This document shows positions 54,647 to 55,261 of a stretch of DNA of 55,261 nucleotides, piece after piece. Origin of the DNA: Dyella sp. C9 (GTDB lineage Bacteria > Pseudomonadota > Gammaproteobacteria > Xanthomonadales > Rhodanobacteraceae); the NCBI RefSeq assembly GCF_003332825.1, contig NZ_QIRF01000024.1, positions 1 to 55,261 of the forward strand, read 5' to 3'. The translations under genes and the position numbers were made by a program. Below the pieces are notes generated by a model. That model was not told the DNA's origin, did not search any database, and saw nothing but the letters and a program-made list of their open reading frames with translations. Position 1 is the first letter of the stretch; each line of letters starts with the position of its first letter.

Positions 54647-54853
54647 ATGCAACAGTTCATTCCGTTCGAAGACGACTGGGACGCCCTGGAACAGCTGCGT
54701 CCCGAAATGCTCGTCCCGTATCACGTCGGCGTCCCATGCCGCCACGATCTTGCCGCGGCCATGCCCGGTGCGCCGCTTGCAGCACCCTCTGGCGCCACTT
54801 CCCTTGTCACGCCGATACGCCAGCCACTCGTGGCAACCGCGGCGCGACGCTGA
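54647..54853 (+). CDS. small hypothetical protein
   Basis: This is a 68-residue reading frame with an acidic N-terminal half (FIPFEDDWDALEQLRPEM) and an Ala/Pro-rich C-terminal half. I recognise no family. Its AGGAG ribosome binding site (54635-54639) is well placed but lies inside the 3' arm of a 9-bp inverted repeat (GCTCCTGCA 54599-54607 with TGCAGGAGC 54632-54640), so translation may be controlled by RNA structure. It could also be spurious. Confidence 0.5.
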   Translation: MQQFIPFEDDWDALEQLRPEMLVPYHVGVPCRHDLAAAMPGAPLAAPSGATSLVTPIRQPLVATAARR

Positions 54854-55261
54854 ATCCGCAGCGGTGCGGGCAGCCGGGCCCGCGTCCCATCCAAAGATGG
54901 AGCTTTCGCGCCATAGCTATATATATGGGCGATGACGCGACGACACACGCCTGCGTTGGTCGTTCGAGCGGCTAGGCGAAGTCGATCATCACGGGGCCAT
55001 GCGCCCGAATCGTGACAACCATGCGGCCTGCGGCCGATGTGCGGCGCCGAATTGTCACGGATGTGAAAAAAAATCGTGTTGACCCCTTCCCAGATCCGGG
55101 AGGCCACGCTATTATTTCCCTCCTGCCCCGACGAGATGTTCATCCTCGAAGGGGTCCAGCAGAAAACACCGAAGCAAAAAGATTTTCGCTGAAGGTGTTG
55201 ACGGACTGGAAAGATGATGTAAGATGAGCGGCTCACTCGGAACGAAATGTTCCAACGCTGA
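54854..55261. other. right-edge leader region, gene off the edge
   Basis: There is no gene in this 408 bp. An A/T-rich patch occurs near 54917-54930 (TATATATA). A run of eight A precedes TTGACC at 55079-55084, which has no -10 at proper spacing. An UP-like A/T segment (55175-55186) leads to the strong promoter at 55198-55225. An inverted repeat GGAAC-N5-GTTCC lies at 55239-55253, after the likely transcription start. Confidence 0.55.
55198..55225 (+). promoter_or_regulatory. strong rRNA-type promoter
   Basis: TTGACG (55198-55203), a 16-bp spacer and TAAGAT (55220-55225) are followed by a GC-rich discriminator (GAGCGGC) and preceded by an A-rich UP-like element (AAAAAGATTTT). This set is typical of stringently controlled stable-RNA promoters. 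An rRNA operon probably begins just beyond the window. Confidence 0.65.

Noticed and set aside
55079..55115. TTGACC with TATTAT as a second promoter at the right edge
   Set aside because: The spacer would be 25 bp, too long for sigma-70.

Overview
The window is 55,261 bp of GC-rich (about two-thirds G+C) gammaproteobacterial chromosome. Gene content fits Xanthomonadales, most likely the Rhodanobacteraceae (Dyella, Frateuria, Rhodanobacter or Luteibacter type). The reasons are a short-LID adenylate kinase, a PPi-type phosphofructokinase, a VpsR-like enhancer-binding protein behind a CRP/Clp-type site, a Pcm-TolC pair and a compact LPS-core gene block. This placement is an inference; no rRNA or species marker lies inside the window.

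Layout. (1) 352-8887, plus strand: a DUF535/VirK-like gene, a FecI-type ECF sigma factor, a FecR anti-sigma regulator, an STN-domain TonB-dependent receptor, and a 1093-residue autotransporter. The passenger of the autotransporter begins with what reads as a complete pepsin-like aspartic protease. This unit is the most unusual part of the window. (2) 8950-16834: a small secreted Ala/Lys-rich protein, an LtaS/MdoB-type phosphoglycerol transferase, glnE, an ELM1-family protein, a RutE-type nitroreductase and YceI. (3) 17083-23937: a zinc-finger protein, then LPS genes (GT4, O-antigen ligase, GT2, a second DUF535/VirK-like gene, LpxL acyltransferase, WaaA). (4) 24021-27286: TolC, a Pcm-family methyltransferase, a small unknown protein and a TetR regulator. 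(5) 27373-36578: a TPP riboswitch with thiC, a bacterioferritin-like protein, a small membrane protein, soluble pyrophosphatase, a prolyl-4-hydroxylase-like dioxygenase, prolyl oligopeptidase and a proton-pumping pyrophosphatase. (6) 36934-43167: a FkbM-like protein with altered motifs, a large unknown membrane protein with a helical-repeat C-terminus, RcnB-like, an alpha/beta hydrolase, PPi-PFK and a VOC protein. (7) 43394-47935: adk, mpl, a Lon N-domain protein, an HSDL2-type SDR, a HIT protein and glyoxalase I. (8) 47936-50415: a CRP-type site, the VpsR-like sigma-54 activator and an 834-bp gene-free stretch carrying a large palindrome. (9) 50416-54853: an ArgD-type aminotransferase, the thiE-hemL-HAD operon, rubredoxin and a tiny ORF. 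The right edge carries a strong stringent-type promoter that points out of the window, as expected just upstream of an rRNA operon.

How the genes work together. The first cluster has the logic of a cell-surface-signalling uptake system: receptor STN domain to FecR to FecI. A surface aspartic protease sits at its end, suggesting uptake coupled to proteolysis. The LPS block builds and ligates core and O-antigen. Three genes (ppa, hppA, PPi-pfk) handle pyrophosphate, and thiC and thiE serve thiamine synthesis. The repeats are mostly short REP-like palindromes between genes. I recognised no insertion sequence, prophage, CRISPR array or tRNA by eye.
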